Notes: generated from the letters alone by a model not told the origin. A DNA stretch of 64,000 nt from Nitrososphaera sp. (GCA_029263715.1 JAJUFP010000005.1:142494-206493); one strand, 5' to 3'; numbered from the stretch's first letter, positions 18,992 through 29,349 are shown. Numbers and translations are program-made.

Positions 18992-20020
18992 CTACTGAAA
19001 GGAATCAAGGGACGGCACCCTTTCTTTACCTTTTTCACCGATGGGCTGCGCATCAAAGCCCATCTTTCTCAGCGACTGGGCAAATTCTGCTGCAAATCCG
19101 TGGAAGGTATAGACTTGATCAGGGTTACACTGCCTGACGGCCTGCACAAGCTCGTTGTAGTCGCAGTGGTCGCTCAGCGGCATGACGTAGTCAAGCCCCA
19201 TCATGAACCGGTATCCGCTGCCGGCGGCCCATCCAGAGAAGCCGATGGTGATAGCACCGTACTTTTCTTTCATCTTCTTTACAAAGGCGTTTCTGCCGTG
19301 CATCAGCGGGGCAACCATCACCCACGGCCTGTGTTTTGACAGCAGGCCGTCATTTTCTACCTGCGAGCATGATACAGAGTTTTTCAGGTCGATTCCCAAC
19401 TCTGAATGCAGCGTGTTCATGGCAGCCACCGAATCATGAACGTAAACAGGATCCCAGTGGCCAAAGAATTTGGTCAAAAGCTGGGCCTTTCCAAGGGCGT
19501 ATCCCATGAGAATGACTGGAACGCCCATGTTGTACATTTCGGAGATTATCTTGTTGGTCCTGTGCACCACGTCGTCAAGGGCCGGAAAGACGTATTCTGG
19601 TCTGCCAAAGGTGGACTCGATTATCAGGATAGACGCATGGGGTATCTTGGCAGGCCGCAAAAATGCACGCTGCCGCGTCGACAGGTCGCCGGTGTAATAG
19701 ACTTCATCGCCTATCAAAAGCCCGCGTGAGCCCAGAATATGGCCGGTGTCGACCAGTTCAAATCCATCCAAACGATCTGCTGCACCGGCAATTTCGTAAC
19801 CCCGCGCGCCGGCCAGAAGCGAGGTCTCTTTGGATGCAATGAGCCTTGATTTCGAATCCTTTCTGCTTTTGTGAAGGTGATCGACGTGGGCATGGGAGAT
19901 GAACGTGAAATCGGAATCAGAAGAACGTGACGGATCGAGTGCAATGACGCTCCCGTTCTTCTGGCGGACATTGATTCCCGATGGGCCCCGGTAGACGCTT
20001 GTTGGCACTTTAGCTGTCAA
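18992..20020 (-). CDS. Metallo-beta-lactamase-fold exonuclease / mRNA 3'-end processing factor-like
   Basis: FISHAHVDHLHKS, GHILGSRGLLI, VYYTGDLSTRQRAFL, PLSDHCDYNELVQ. Confidence 0.87.
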   Translation of the reverse strand: MTAKVPTSVYRGPSGINVRQKNGSVIALDPSRSSDSDFTFISHAHVDHLHKSRKDSKSRLIASKETSLLAGARGYEIAGAADRLDGFELVDTGHILGSRGLLIGDEVYYTGDLSTRQRAFLRPAKIPHASILIIESTFGRPEYVFPALDDVVHRTNKIISEMYNMGVPVILMGYALGKAQLLTKFFGHWDPVYVHDSVAAMNTLHSELGIDLKNSVSCSQVENDGLLSKHRPWVMVAPLMHGRNAFVKKMKEKYGAITIGFSGWAAGSGYRFMMGLDYVMPLSDHCDYNELVQAVRQCNPDQVYTFHGFAAEFAQSLRKMGFDAQPIGEKGKERVPSLDSFQ

Positions 20021-20075
20021 GCAGAGAGGACAGTTAGTATTTTAACATTTAGCTAGAGATGTTTAAGAATGGGTT

Positions 20076-20711
20076 TTGTTTTCAGATAACACGCTTTTGA
20101 TCAACCTAGCCATTCTTATCTCCGGACGTGGAAGCAACATGGACGCCATTCTTGCTGCGATCAGGTCTGGCACCACTAAAAATGTCAGGCCCTGTGTGGT
20201 GATCTCAAACAACCCGGAAGCGGCGGGCTTGAAGACTGCTGCCAATTACGGCGTCGCCACAAGGGTTGTGCCGCCAAACGGCCTGAAGGGCTGGGATTAC
20301 GACAAAAAGATCGTCGCCGTGCTGCAGGAGTTTGATGTGACCCCGCAAAACGGCCTTGTGTGTCTTGCAGGCTTTATGCGGATAATAAGCACGGAATTTG
20401 TCAGGCAGTACCGGGGCAGGATCCTAAACATCCACCCTGCGCTGCTTCCGTCTTTTCCGGGACTTCATGCCCAGCGCCAGGCCGTGCAGTACGGCGTCAA
20501 GGTCTCTGGCTGCACAGTCCACTTTGTCGATGAGGGGGTGGACTCTGGCCCCATAATACTGCAAAAGACGGTTCCGGTTCTAGACAACGATACAGAAGAG
20601 AGCCTGTCGGCAAGGATTCTAGAGCAGGAGCATCTTGCCTATCCGGAGGCAGTAAGACTCTTTTCTGAAGGCCGCCTGCAGATTGAAGGAAGAAAGATCA
20701 TAGTCAGATGA
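20076..20711 (+). CDS. purN: Phosphoribosylglycinamide formyltransferase
   Basis: LAILISGRGSNMDAIL, LAGFMRIIS, ILNIHPALLPSFPGLHAQRQAV, GCTVHFVDEGVDSGPII. Confidence 0.94.
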   Translation: MFSDNTLLINLAILISGRGSNMDAILAAIRSGTTKNVRPCVVISNNPEAAGLKTAANYGVATRVVPPNGLKGWDYDKKIVAVLQEFDVTPQNGLVCLAGFMRIISTEFVRQYRGRILNIHPALLPSFPGLHAQRQAVQYGVKVSGCTVHFVDEGVDSGPIILQKTVPVLDNDTEESLSARILEQEHLAYPEAVRLFSEGRLQIEGRKIIVR

Positions 20712-21854
20712 TCACTTTTTGTTTCGGACCAGTATCGCGCCGGCAAGACCGGCACCTATAATAGAGAACGCCAGGTACGGGCTTGCAGGGCCAAACGCGT
20801 CTGAAGACAGCCCCACGGCAATGGGCCCGGCAGTCCAGCCGGCTCCAAACAGGGTTTCATAGATGCCTAACCTAGAGCCCATCCTTTCTGGAAGAACATT
20901 CCTTGTCACTAGACCAAACGTGACTGGGTAAAATATGCTGGTGCCAATCCCGATCAAGATGAGGGCTGCTGCAAACGACAGTATCGTGGCAGAGGCATAG
21001 GACAGAAACATGCCGGCAGCAGTTATTATGACTGCTGCCGCGAGTGCAGCGCTGCTGAATTTTGCTATCTTTTGTACGAAAAACAGTGTGCTAAAACGGG
21101 CAAGCCCGAACACAAAGAAGAGGATCTCGATGTTCTGGTCTGTTATCGACGCCGTCTTCATGTAAGCAGGGAATATGGCCAGCGTTACTCCAAACGTTAC
21201 GGCATAGTAGATTATTACCGCGCTGACTGTAGGCACGGCCGTGATCTCTTTTCTAACGTCCTGCAGCGTCAGCATGCGATGACGATGCTCCGTGACGGAG
21301 GGTTTGCCTGATTTCACCAGCAGGGCTGTGGGCACAAGCGCGGCGGCTATTGTTACTGAGGAAATCTGGAAAAGCGTGCGGTAGTCAAAGCTGTCCAGAA
21401 CCAGCTTTCCTATCAGCGGCCCGGTCATAAAGCCACCAACCCAGGCGGCGGTAAAGATGGCGATCCACTTGACCCGCTTTTCCGGCGACGAGTTGGTTGA
21501 CAGGATAACTTCTGAGGACGGCCAGTAAAGGGCATGGGCAACTCCTGCCAGCCCCCTAAACAGCATGGTTTGCGGGACAGAATCAACCATGGACAGCAGG
21601 AATATCGACAGGACGTTTAGCGATACCCCCGATGCCAGCAGGTATGCCTTGTTGATCCTGTCCAGCATCATGCCAACAAAGAACGGTGCAAACATGTACG
21701 GCAGGTAATTGACCATACCTATCAGGCCCACCTGGGAAAAGTCGGCGTCAAGATCTTCCTTGGCAAAAACCGGCACGATGGGCGAGTGCATTCCGTAGGT
21801 GATGCCGACTATAGCGGCACATACTGCCACCAGCGGAACTACACGGTTTTTCAT
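20712..21854 (-). CDS. MFS transporter
   Basis: About 12 hydrophobic segments; typical MFS loops (FVGMMLDRINKAYLL; GSRLGIYETLFGAGWTAGP). Confidence 0.87.
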   Translation of the reverse strand: MKNRVVPLVAVCAAIVGITYGMHSPIVPVFAKEDLDADFSQVGLIGMVNYLPYMFAPFFVGMMLDRINKAYLLASGVSLNVLSIFLLSMVDSVPQTMLFRGLAGVAHALYWPSSEVILSTNSSPEKRVKWIAIFTAAWVGGFMTGPLIGKLVLDSFDYRTLFQISSVTIAAALVPTALLVKSGKPSVTEHRHRMLTLQDVRKEITAVPTVSAVIIYYAVTFGVTLAIFPAYMKTASITDQNIEILFFVFGLARFSTLFFVQKIAKFSSAALAAAVIITAAGMFLSYASATILSFAAALILIGIGTSIFYPVTFGLVTRNVLPERMGSRLGIYETLFGAGWTAGPIAVGLSSDAFGPASPYLAFSIIGAGLAGAILVRNKK

Positions 21855-21861
21855 ATCACCA

Positions 21862-22563
21862 TCATTTGTAGGCGGCGATCATCACTGCGCCACCCAGCAT
21901 CCCCTTGTCCATTTGCACGGTTGAGAACTTGGTCTTTAGCATGGATTCCAGCTGGGAGTTCTGCGGCCAGCGCAAAAATGTCCCGTAAAGCGTTCTGAAC
22001 TTGAGGCCGGCCTTTCCTGCAGCCAGGTAGGCAGAGATGCCAAGAAAATACTTTAGGTATGCGGCGACCATGGACCGTATGACAGGATTGTCCGGCTTTC
22101 CCAAGTCCACTATTATCAACCTGCCCCCGGTTTTGAGGACCCGGTGCATCTCTGATATTGCCTGCGGCAGGTCGATGGCATCTCTGAGGGAGTAGCCGCA
22201 CATGACTGCATCAAAGGTATTATCCTGGAAGGGCATGTATTCAAAAACTCCTGAAGAAAGCGACCGGTTGACCTCTGGCCCAAAAAAATTTCTGACGTTG
22301 GCAAGCATCTCCGGGATCGGGTCGTACATCACCACCCGTGCGTCGCCGCCTGCCTCGGCCAGAGCGACTCGAGACATGTTCCCAAAACCGGAACCTGCAT
22401 CCAGCACAAGGTTTCCGGGTTTTACCCTGCCCCGGATGGCCCGTTGTCGGTACTCCTCGTCCTTGCCAAGGGAGATGACCCGGTTGACCCTGTCATATAC
22501 GGGGACTATGGTCCGCAGTACATCTATTACTTCGCCCCAGTAGCGCCGGCCAAGGCCAGACAA
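21862..22563 (-). CDS. Class I SAM-dependent methyltransferase (UbiE/MenG-like)
   Basis: VYDRVNRVISLGKDEEYRQRAI, LVLDAGSGFGNMSRVAL, FDAVMCGYSLRDAIDLPQAISEMHRVLKTGGRLIIVD. Confidence 0.88.
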   Translation of the reverse strand: MSGLGRRYWGEVIDVLRTIVPVYDRVNRVISLGKDEEYRQRAIRGRVKPGNLVLDAGSGFGNMSRVALAEAGGDARVVMYDPIPEMLANVRNFFGPEVNRSLSSGVFEYMPFQDNTFDAVMCGYSLRDAIDLPQAISEMHRVLKTGGRLIIVDLGKPDNPVIRSMVAAYLKYFLGISAYLAAGKAGLKFRTLYGTFLRWPQNSQLESMLKTKFSTVQMDKGMLGGAVMIAAYK

Positions 22564-22637
22564 ATCGAAACAGACAGGGGCATGGCCATTATTGTATATA
22601 GCGGAAAAAATTTATCCAGCAAGGACGCGTCGGCGTT

Positions 22638-25181
22638 GTGGGAAACAATTTCCGCTGTCCGGTCTGCGCTGCGCCCCATTCTGTAACGGCAGACAGGATA
22701 TTTGACGGCCGGCTGAAATTCCAGTGTTCAAAGTGCGACATATGCACGATAACCCCGCCGGCGGGCAGCCTTGACGAGGCATATCTTGATTTTCTGGACC
22801 GCTGCGAGTCCGGCACGGCGGCCAAGGCCGGCGATCTGCGATGGCTCATGGAGCAGGAAAAGATAGTCAGGCCCAGGCACGAGATTGATGCCCTCATTTC
22901 TGCCAACAAAGTCTCCGATCCGCTTATCGAAGAGGTGTTGCACTCTGACCAGGATTACATTGTGGATTTCCGCATGCTGGAAGAGCCGCCACCTGAATAC
23001 GGTGATGCGGCTGACAAGCTCCCGGTCGACGAATCGGTAATACGCGTTATTGCAGAGAAGGGGATTGGACGGCTTTACAAGTTTCAGGAGCAGGCCGTCA
23101 AGAAGATACTGAACGGTGCAGATGTAGTTATAACCGCGCCCACCGCGTCAGGCAAGACCGAGGCCTTTTGCATCCCGATTGCACAAAAGATTGCAGAAGA
23201 GTCCCTGCACCATGCCGGGATCAGGGCCATCTTTGTATATCCGACCAAGTCCCTGGCCAAGGATCAGCTGCCAAAGATAATTGAACTGGCCAGCCCCCTT
23301 GGAGTCAGAGTCGCTGTCTTGGACGGCGACACGAAAGACAAAGACAGAAAGGCCATTCTGGAATCCCCGCCGGAAATAATCGTCACCAATTTCGATGTGC
23401 TGCACTACCACATGATGCACAGGACCAGCTTTTCACGCCTGCTCAGGTCAGCAAAATTCCTGGTGGTAGACGAAGCGCATGTGTATACGGGCGTATTTGG
23501 GGCAAACGTTTTTCACATAATTACAAGGCTTGAGCGGCTTGCCGGCAAAAGACTTCAGATCGTGGCAGCCTCAGCCACGCTTCCAAACGCCGGCGAGTTT
23601 TGCGAGACTCTTTTTGGCAGAAAGATGGATCTTGTCAGCGGCCGGGGAAGGAGAAGCAAGCTGGCCCTGTCCATCATCTTTCCATCGCTACGAGCGTCCA
23701 GATCCCTAGCCATCGATCTTGTCAAAAAATCCACAAAGAGGCAGCATAGAACTCTGGCGTTTAGCAGCTCGCACATCAGCTCCGAGCTTTTGGCCTTCTA
23801 CGCCGCAAGGCAGGGAGTCGGCATCCGGGTTCACAGGGCCGGCCTGACGGCGGCAGCAAGAAATGAAGTCGAGCAGATGTTCAAGACCGGCAGGCTTGCC
23901 GCCATCTCCTCAACGCCCACCCTCGAGCTTGGGGTAGACATAGGCGATGTTGATACGGTCGTGTCCGACACGGTGCCTGTAAACCGCCTTGTGCAGCGGA
24001 TAGGCCGTGCAGCTAGACGCGGCCAGCAAGGTTATGCCTTTTTGGTTCTTGGAAACGATCCCATAAGCCAATACTACAAGTCGCATCCAGAGGACTACCT
24101 TGCAGACCACGAATTTGCATATACGGACCCCACAAACCCAATAGTAAGGGAATACCAGGTTCTTGCCATGGCCTGCGACAGGCCCATTGCGATGGCAGAA
24201 TCCAAAGCCGTCTGGCCCACGCTGCAGGGGCTTGTTTTCAAAGGCCTGCTGACAGCTGTAGGCGGCAGGTTTGTCCCGGACTTTAAAAAGGCGGCGCAGA
24301 TCCTCGGCAGCTACAGCATCAGGGGGATCGGCCAGAGTGTTGACATCAAGCTGAATAACAGGATTGTCGGTGACAGGGCTCTGCCGCAAGCCCTTGAGGA
24401 GCTGCACAAAGACGCCGTCTACTTTCTTTCCGGCCGGCGTTACCGCGTAAAGGAGCTGTTCTTTGACCAAAAGTCTGGACGGCAGGCCTATGCAGAACTG
24501 GAGCAGATCCCCTCTGACTACCCGTACTACACAAAGGCTCTGACCGATGAATGGCCATCCGTGATCGAGACCCATGAGCGGAAGCGCGTCTTTGGCATCG
24601 AGGTTGCGTACTGCTTGCTAAAGATCCAGAAAAGGGTGCTTGGGTACGCCAACAGAGAGATAGGCCATGACGTGGCGCAGGGAAGAAAAGTCATGTTCGA
24701 AGTCCCACTTGAGTACGAGTTTACCACCAAGGGGTTTGTCTTCCGCGCGCCGCATCCGCAGGAAGCTGTTGCAGCAGCCGAGGACGGCGATTACGTGGCC
24801 ACAAGCGGATTTCATGCATCAGAACACGTCATAATAGAGGGCAGCGCCATGATAACCGGTGGTGCATCCCAGGATGTGGGCGGGATATCCCTTGGCTCTT
24901 CTGGCCTGATATTTGTCTATGACGGTAGCGCCGGCGGAAACGGTGCCAGCAGGATACTTTACGACCGGCTGGAGAAGGTGTTTGGCCGGTCGCTTAGAAT
25001 TCTGTCAGAATGTCCCTGCACAAGTGAGAGCGGCTGCCCCCGCTGCACGTACTCGTACAGGTGCGGCAACAACAACGAGTACCTGCACAAGGCTTCAGCC
25101 ATTGAGGTCATCAGAAGGATAATCGACGGCGAGCAAACGGCCGTAGGTGAGGACCTGCACGGCGATCGTGCCATCGTGTAG
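22638..25181 (+). CDS. DEAD/DEAH-box helicase with DUF1998-type zinc-binding C-terminus
   Basis: Walker A TAPTASGKTEAF, VVDEAH, SASATL, RIGRAARRGQQG; C-terminal CPCTSESGCPRCTYSYRC; N-terminal CPVC..CSKC. GTG start. Confidence 0.9.
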   Translation: MGNNFRCPVCAAPHSVTADRIFDGRLKFQCSKCDICTITPPAGSLDEAYLDFLDRCESGTAAKAGDLRWLMEQEKIVRPRHEIDALISANKVSDPLIEEVLHSDQDYIVDFRMLEEPPPEYGDAADKLPVDESVIRVIAEKGIGRLYKFQEQAVKKILNGADVVITAPTASGKTEAFCIPIAQKIAEESLHHAGIRAIFVYPTKSLAKDQLPKIIELASPLGVRVAVLDGDTKDKDRKAILESPPEIIVTNFDVLHYHMMHRTSFSRLLRSAKFLVVDEAHVYTGVFGANVFHIITRLERLAGKRLQIVAASATLPNAGEFCETLFGRKMDLVSGRGRRSKLALSIIFPSLRASRSLAIDLVKKSTKRQHRTLAFSSSHISSELLAFYAARQGVGIRVHRAGLTAAARNEVEQMFKTGRLAAISSTPTLELGVDIGDVDTVVSDTVPVNRLVQRIGRAARRGQQGYAFLVLGNDPISQYYKSHPEDYLADHEFAYTDPTNPIVREYQVLAMACDRPIAMAESKAVWPTLQGLVFKGLLTAVGGRFVPDFKKAAQILGSYSIRGIGQSVDIKLNNRIVGDRALPQALEELHKDAVYFLSGRRYRVKELFFDQKSGRQAYAELEQIPSDYPYYTKALTDEWPSVIETHERKRVFGIEVAYCLLKIQKRVLGYANREIGHDVAQGRKVMFEVPLEYEFTTKGFVFRAPHPQEAVAAAEDGDYVATSGFHASEHVIIEGSAMITGGASQDVGGISLGSSGLIFVYDGSAGGNGASRILYDRLEKVFGRSLRILSECPCTSESGCPRCTYSYRCGNNNEYLHKASAIEVIRRIIDGEQTAVGEDLHGDRAIV

Positions 25182-25201
25182 GCCCCGGGTAAGGTTTAAG
25201 A

Positions 25202-26911
25202 GTGATGGCCGACGGTCTTGTCTTCAAATACATGAAGGAAGTCCAGACCGCGGCGCCCTCGCAGCAGGCACGCGCAAGATGGCAGACACTTGAGCACAGA
25301 GGTGTTGCATTCCCGCCGGAGTACCAGCCAAGGGGAATCACGGTCACCATCAGAGGCGAAAGGGTGGCCCTAAACCGTGACCAAGAGGAGTTGGTGTACG
25401 CCTGGGCAAAGAAGAAGGACACCCACTATGTTCAGGATCCTGTTTTCCAGCAGAACTTTATGATGGACCTAAAAAAACTGCTGCCACAAAAATACAATGA
25501 CATCACGATAAACGACATTGATTTTTCTGAAGCGTACCGTCTGGCCGACGAAGAAAAGGTGATGAAAGAGCGTGAGAAGGAAAGGATCAAGAACCTTCCA
25601 AGGGAGGAAAAAAAGAAGATGTCTTTGGCCAAGAAGGCAGAGCGAGAAAGGCTCAAGGCCATGTACGGCAAGGCAGTAGTCGATGGTAAAGAAGTTGAGA
25701 TAGCCAACTGGCTGGTCGAGCCGCCGGGCCTTTTCATGGGCCGCGGCCAGCATCCCTTGCGCGGAAGATGGAAGCCGCGTGTGAGGCCGCAGGATGTAAC
25801 CCTGAACCTCGGAAAAGAAGCACCGGTCCCCGAAGGTGAGTGGAAGGAGATCGTTCATGACCAGACATCCACATGGCTTGCCACATGGATGGAGAATTTG
25901 ACTGAGAAAAGAAAGTATGTTTGGCTTCACGACTCATCGGAGCTTAGGCAGAGCAGCGACAAGGCCAAGTACGATAAGGCAAAGAAGCTGGCCGAGCACC
26001 TGGACCGCGTCGAAAGAGAGATCATCAGAAAGATGAAGGGCTCCAATGACAAGGCTGCCACCGTTGCCTATCTTATCTTCAAGCTGGCTATGAGGGTCGG
26101 CGACGAGAAAGACCCTGAAGAGGCCGATACCGTGGGTGCAAGCACTCTTCGAGTTGAGCACATCAGGTTCCCAGAGACAGACAGCAAGCAGATGGTCGAA
26201 TTCAACTTCCTTGGCAAGGACAGCGTGCCATGGCAGAAAACGCTGGAAGTTAACTCTGATGATACAAGGGCGCTTTACGATAATCTGAAGAACTTTATGA
26301 AGGACAAAAAGCCCGACGAGCAGATCTTTGACAGCATTGATTCACGCAAAGTCAATGCCTTTCTGCAAAAGATAGTGCCGGGCCTTACGGCCAAGGTCTT
26401 TAGGACCTGCATCGCAACCAAGGTTGTGCAAGAATCCCTTTCCAATCCACCGGTCAAGGTTGACAAGGACTCTTCTGAGGCGCAAAAGATCTACGTCGCC
26501 AAGATGGCCAACCTGAAGGCTGCCATCACGTGCAACCACAAAAAGGGAGTTGATCCAAAAAATCCGGCTGCCAAAAAGGCGCTGGAAAAGTTTGAAGAAT
26601 CAATCGCCAAGAAGAAGGAAGCTATAGCAAGACTTGAGGCCGACATAGCAGCCAGAAAGTGGAAGACAGACCTTCAGGAAAAACGACTGCGGGAAAGGCT
26701 TGAAAAGTTGCAGGTGCAGCTAAAGCTGCAGCTTGAAACCCGGGACTACAACCTTGGGACGTCGCTACGAAACTACATAGACCCTCGCGTTGTCAAGGCG
26801 TGGCTCAATTACGTGGACCTGGACTGGACGAAGGTCTACACGACAACGCTCCAGCGCAAATTCAAGTGGGTCGAGGCCTACAAGGACAAGAACTTTAGGC
26901 TTTACCCCTAG
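25202..26911 (+). CDS. DNA topoisomerase IB (eukaryote-like)
   Basis: WRTLEHRG-like N-terminus, KRKYVWLHDSSELRQSSDKAKYDKAKKLAEHLD, AYLIFKLAMRVGDEKD, catalytic region LGTSLRNYIDPRVVKAW. Confidence 0.95.
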   Translation: MMADGLVFKYMKEVQTAAPSQQARARWQTLEHRGVAFPPEYQPRGITVTIRGERVALNRDQEELVYAWAKKKDTHYVQDPVFQQNFMMDLKKLLPQKYNDITINDIDFSEAYRLADEEKVMKEREKERIKNLPREEKKKMSLAKKAERERLKAMYGKAVVDGKEVEIANWLVEPPGLFMGRGQHPLRGRWKPRVRPQDVTLNLGKEAPVPEGEWKEIVHDQTSTWLATWMENLTEKRKYVWLHDSSELRQSSDKAKYDKAKKLAEHLDRVEREIIRKMKGSNDKAATVAYLIFKLAMRVGDEKDPEEADTVGASTLRVEHIRFPETDSKQMVEFNFLGKDSVPWQKTLEVNSDDTRALYDNLKNFMKDKKPDEQIFDSIDSRKVNAFLQKIVPGLTAKVFRTCIATKVVQESLSNPPVKVDKDSSEAQKIYVAKMANLKAAITCNHKKGVDPKNPAAKKALEKFEESIAKKKEAIARLEADIAARKWKTDLQEKRLRERLEKLQVQLKLQLETRDYNLGTSLRNYIDPRVVKAWLNYVDLDWTKVYTTTLQRKFKWVEAYKDKNFRLYP

Positions 26912-26966
26912 CTGTCAGAAGAATTATAAGTTTACTTGACAATTTACCGTTTAGACTATCACCATA

Positions 26967-28385
26967 ATGTCGTTCTCGTATCCTTGGAGGGCGTATCGCC
27001 TTCAGTATCTTGTAGGGGTACTGGTCATGGCCACCATCGTCCTGTCGGGAGCCAGCGAGAGTCGGGCTCAATCACAGGATCATCTTCCAGAATCGCTATT
27101 CATCACGTTGGATTCCTACGGCGAGGCATTTGTGCAGTACGATGTCAGGGTCACCGGCCAGGATGCGACCATTCCGCTGTTTGGGAGCACCATCAACGGG
27201 CTCACCGTCACCGACCCTCAGGGCAACAACGTGGATTTTGAAGCCGGAACCGGCGAGATAACCATCAGTCAAACCGGTGTTTCAAAGATAAGGTATTCTA
27301 CTCCAGACCTTGTAGTCAGGGAGAACATGATTTTGATCCTCTCGGTCAATTCGCCGACAGAATTGTCTGTACAGCTGCCAAAGGGTAGCTCTGTCATAGG
27401 CTGGGGGCAGGTCCTTCCATCATCTGTAAACAGCGAAGATGGTCTGCTAGTATTTCCTTCAGGAGATGTTCGCATGAAATACGTTCTTGGCCTTCTTGGC
27501 ACAGAGGAACGCGCTAATGCCATGATTGGCCTTGCCCAGCAGGCAATGAATTCGGCTGCAGACAGGTATCCGGATATCATGTTATCAGGCCCAACGGCTA
27601 TGCTGCAGCAGGCAATGGCTGCAGAAAATGTAAGAGATTACTTGGCGGCAGAAAGCCTGTCTGTTCAGACCGTTAATCAGGTAGATGTCATCTTCAAAGA
27701 CTATGAAGCCGCCAAAGAGTCCATAATGCAGGCTGACTCCATCATCAATAATGCTACAAGCAGGGGCCTGGACACATCAGCCGCAGCCTCGCTGTTAAGG
27801 CAGGCAGAAGACGAGTTCCAAGCAGGAAACTACCTAAAAGCAAAGGAATCTGCCATCAAGGCAGCCTCAACTATAGGAAATGTCCAGCAGTCAAACATCC
27901 TGATATTTGCAGTTGTTGCCTCCGTAGCGGCTGTAGTTGCAGCGTTTTTTGTCTTGAAAAGATCCCAAAAACCGGCACAGGTGCCAAGTAGGCCGGTAAA
28001 GGAAGCTGCATCAAGGCAGCCGGCCGTCTCGGAGATCCAGACGACGGATCAGGATAAAGAGACAGAGATCATACCCATTGAGACAGCCGCACGGCAGACT
28101 GGCCCGATTCCTGATTCGGTTAACGACCAGCAGCACCTTTCCAAGATAGTAACCAAGATTCTTGAAGAAAAGCCGCAGCTTAGGCCAGAAGATCAGGATG
28201 TGCTAAGATTCCTAGTAGACAAGGAAGGCGCCGCATTTGAAAGCGAGATCCGCGGAAGATTCCAGCTTCCAAAAACAACGGTATGGCGGCTCGTAAAAAG
28301 GCTAGAACGCGAGGAGCTGGTCGAGATCAGGAAAGCTGGAGGGCAGAACCTCATAAAATTGCGGTTTGAAGACAGGCAGATTTGA
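26967..28385 (+). CDS. Membrane-anchored protein with C-terminal winged-HTH (putative transmembrane regulator)
   Basis: Signal/TM at N-terminus, extracellular region, TM (ILIFAVVASVAAVVAAFFVL), then DQDVLRFLVDKEGAAFESEIRGRFQLPKTTVWRLVKRLEREELVEIRK. Confidence 0.75.
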   Translation: MSFSYPWRAYRLQYLVGVLVMATIVLSGASESRAQSQDHLPESLFITLDSYGEAFVQYDVRVTGQDATIPLFGSTINGLTVTDPQGNNVDFEAGTGEITISQTGVSKIRYSTPDLVVRENMILILSVNSPTELSVQLPKGSSVIGWGQVLPSSVNSEDGLLVFPSGDVRMKYVLGLLGTEERANAMIGLAQQAMNSAADRYPDIMLSGPTAMLQQAMAAENVRDYLAAESLSVQTVNQVDVIFKDYEAAKESIMQADSIINNATSRGLDTSAAASLLRQAEDEFQAGNYLKAKESAIKAASTIGNVQQSNILIFAVVASVAAVVAAFFVLKRSQKPAQVPSRPVKEAASRQPAVSEIQTTDQDKETEIIPIETAARQTGPIPDSVNDQQHLSKIVTKILEEKPQLRPEDQDVLRFLVDKEGAAFESEIRGRFQLPKTTVWRLVKRLEREELVEIRKAGGQNLIKLRFEDRQI

Positions 28386-28457
28386 GACTGCAGGATTATC
28401 ATATTCTTTGCGCATTTCTTGGATTAGACTTAAATAAAACAAAAGCGGCAATCCTCT

Positions 28458-29084
28458 ATGAGTTATCTTCCTGACAACATTACGGCGTTGCTGGCAACAC
28501 CGATAGAGAGTTTCATCAACATGAATGTAGTGATAATGGAAGGCGACATGTACGCCGACCAGGCCTTAAGCAAGATGAAAGAAAGAGGCGTCAGAAGCGT
28601 CCTTGTTTCCCATAGTGGAGAAGCGATTGGTCTTGTGAGCAAGACCGACATACTCTTCAAGGTAATGTCACAGGGAAGAAACCCCGGCAAGGTGCGGCTT
28701 CGCGAGATCATGACAAGCCCCGTCCTTGCGGTCGGCCCAAAAAGCACCGTGCAGGAGACTCTGGCCATGATGGACAAGCATGTGGTCAGACAGCTCATTG
28801 TAAGCTCCCAGTCTGCAGTGCTCGGGATGATTAGCAGAGACGACATCTTTGACAGGATCCACGCCACCACCCTGTCCACCGCAGAAACCGCCATGAAGGG
28901 AACGCCGGTGTGCATCATCAACCCCAAGGCCATAGCCTACATCAGGGACCTGAGCGCAGCCAAGGTAGTCTGCCCCTACTGCGAGTCACCCTTTGACACA
29001 AAGGAAGCGCTGTCCAGCCACATAGACAGGCTGCACACAGGCATGGGCGTTCTGGAAGGCGATGTCCGGAAGACGTTTGAATAG
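28458..29084 (+). CDS. Tandem CBS-domain protein with C-terminal C2H2-like zinc finger
   Basis: Two CBS repeats (ALSKMKERGVRSVLVSHSGEAIGLVSKTDIL; TLAMMDKHVVRQLIVSSQSAVLGMISRDDIF), then VVCPYCESPFDTKEALSSHIDRLH. Confidence 0.85.
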   Translation: MSYLPDNITALLATPIESFINMNVVIMEGDMYADQALSKMKERGVRSVLVSHSGEAIGLVSKTDILFKVMSQGRNPGKVRLREIMTSPVLAVGPKSTVQETLAMMDKHVVRQLIVSSQSAVLGMISRDDIFDRIHATTLSTAETAMKGTPVCIINPKAIAYIRDLSAAKVVCPYCESPFDTKEALSSHIDRLHTGMGVLEGDVRKTFE

Positions 29085-29134
29085 ATTATATAATGTGCCG
29101 AGAAATTCCAGTTGGCAATACGCTTGCTGAGCTT

Positions 29135-29209
29135 GCCGGGGTAGCTCAGCTTGGTTAGAGCGTACGACTCATAATCGTAAGGTCGCGGGCTCAAATCCCG
29201 CCTCCGGCA
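29135..29209 (+). tRNA. tRNA with CAT anticodon (elongator Met, or Ile2)
   Basis: GCCGGGG/CTCCGGC acceptor, GCTC..GAGC D-arm, TACGA-CTCATAA-TCGTA anticodon arm, GCGGG-CTCAAAT-CCCGC T-arm. 75 nt. Confidence 0.95.
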
Positions 29210-29349
29210 CTTTTTCTTGTCATGCTAACTAACATCAATTCTGAGCACGATTTTCATGTCCGCAGATCCTGAATCCCCAAGTTTACGTTACCTTACGTAG
29301 AAAGGTAGCAGGATAAAAGATAAGAGCAAAATGTACAAGTACCAATATC

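Noticed and set aside
23910-24575. Minus-strand 221-aa ORF
   Set aside because: Antisense to the well-supported helicase; typical GC-skewed shadow ORF.
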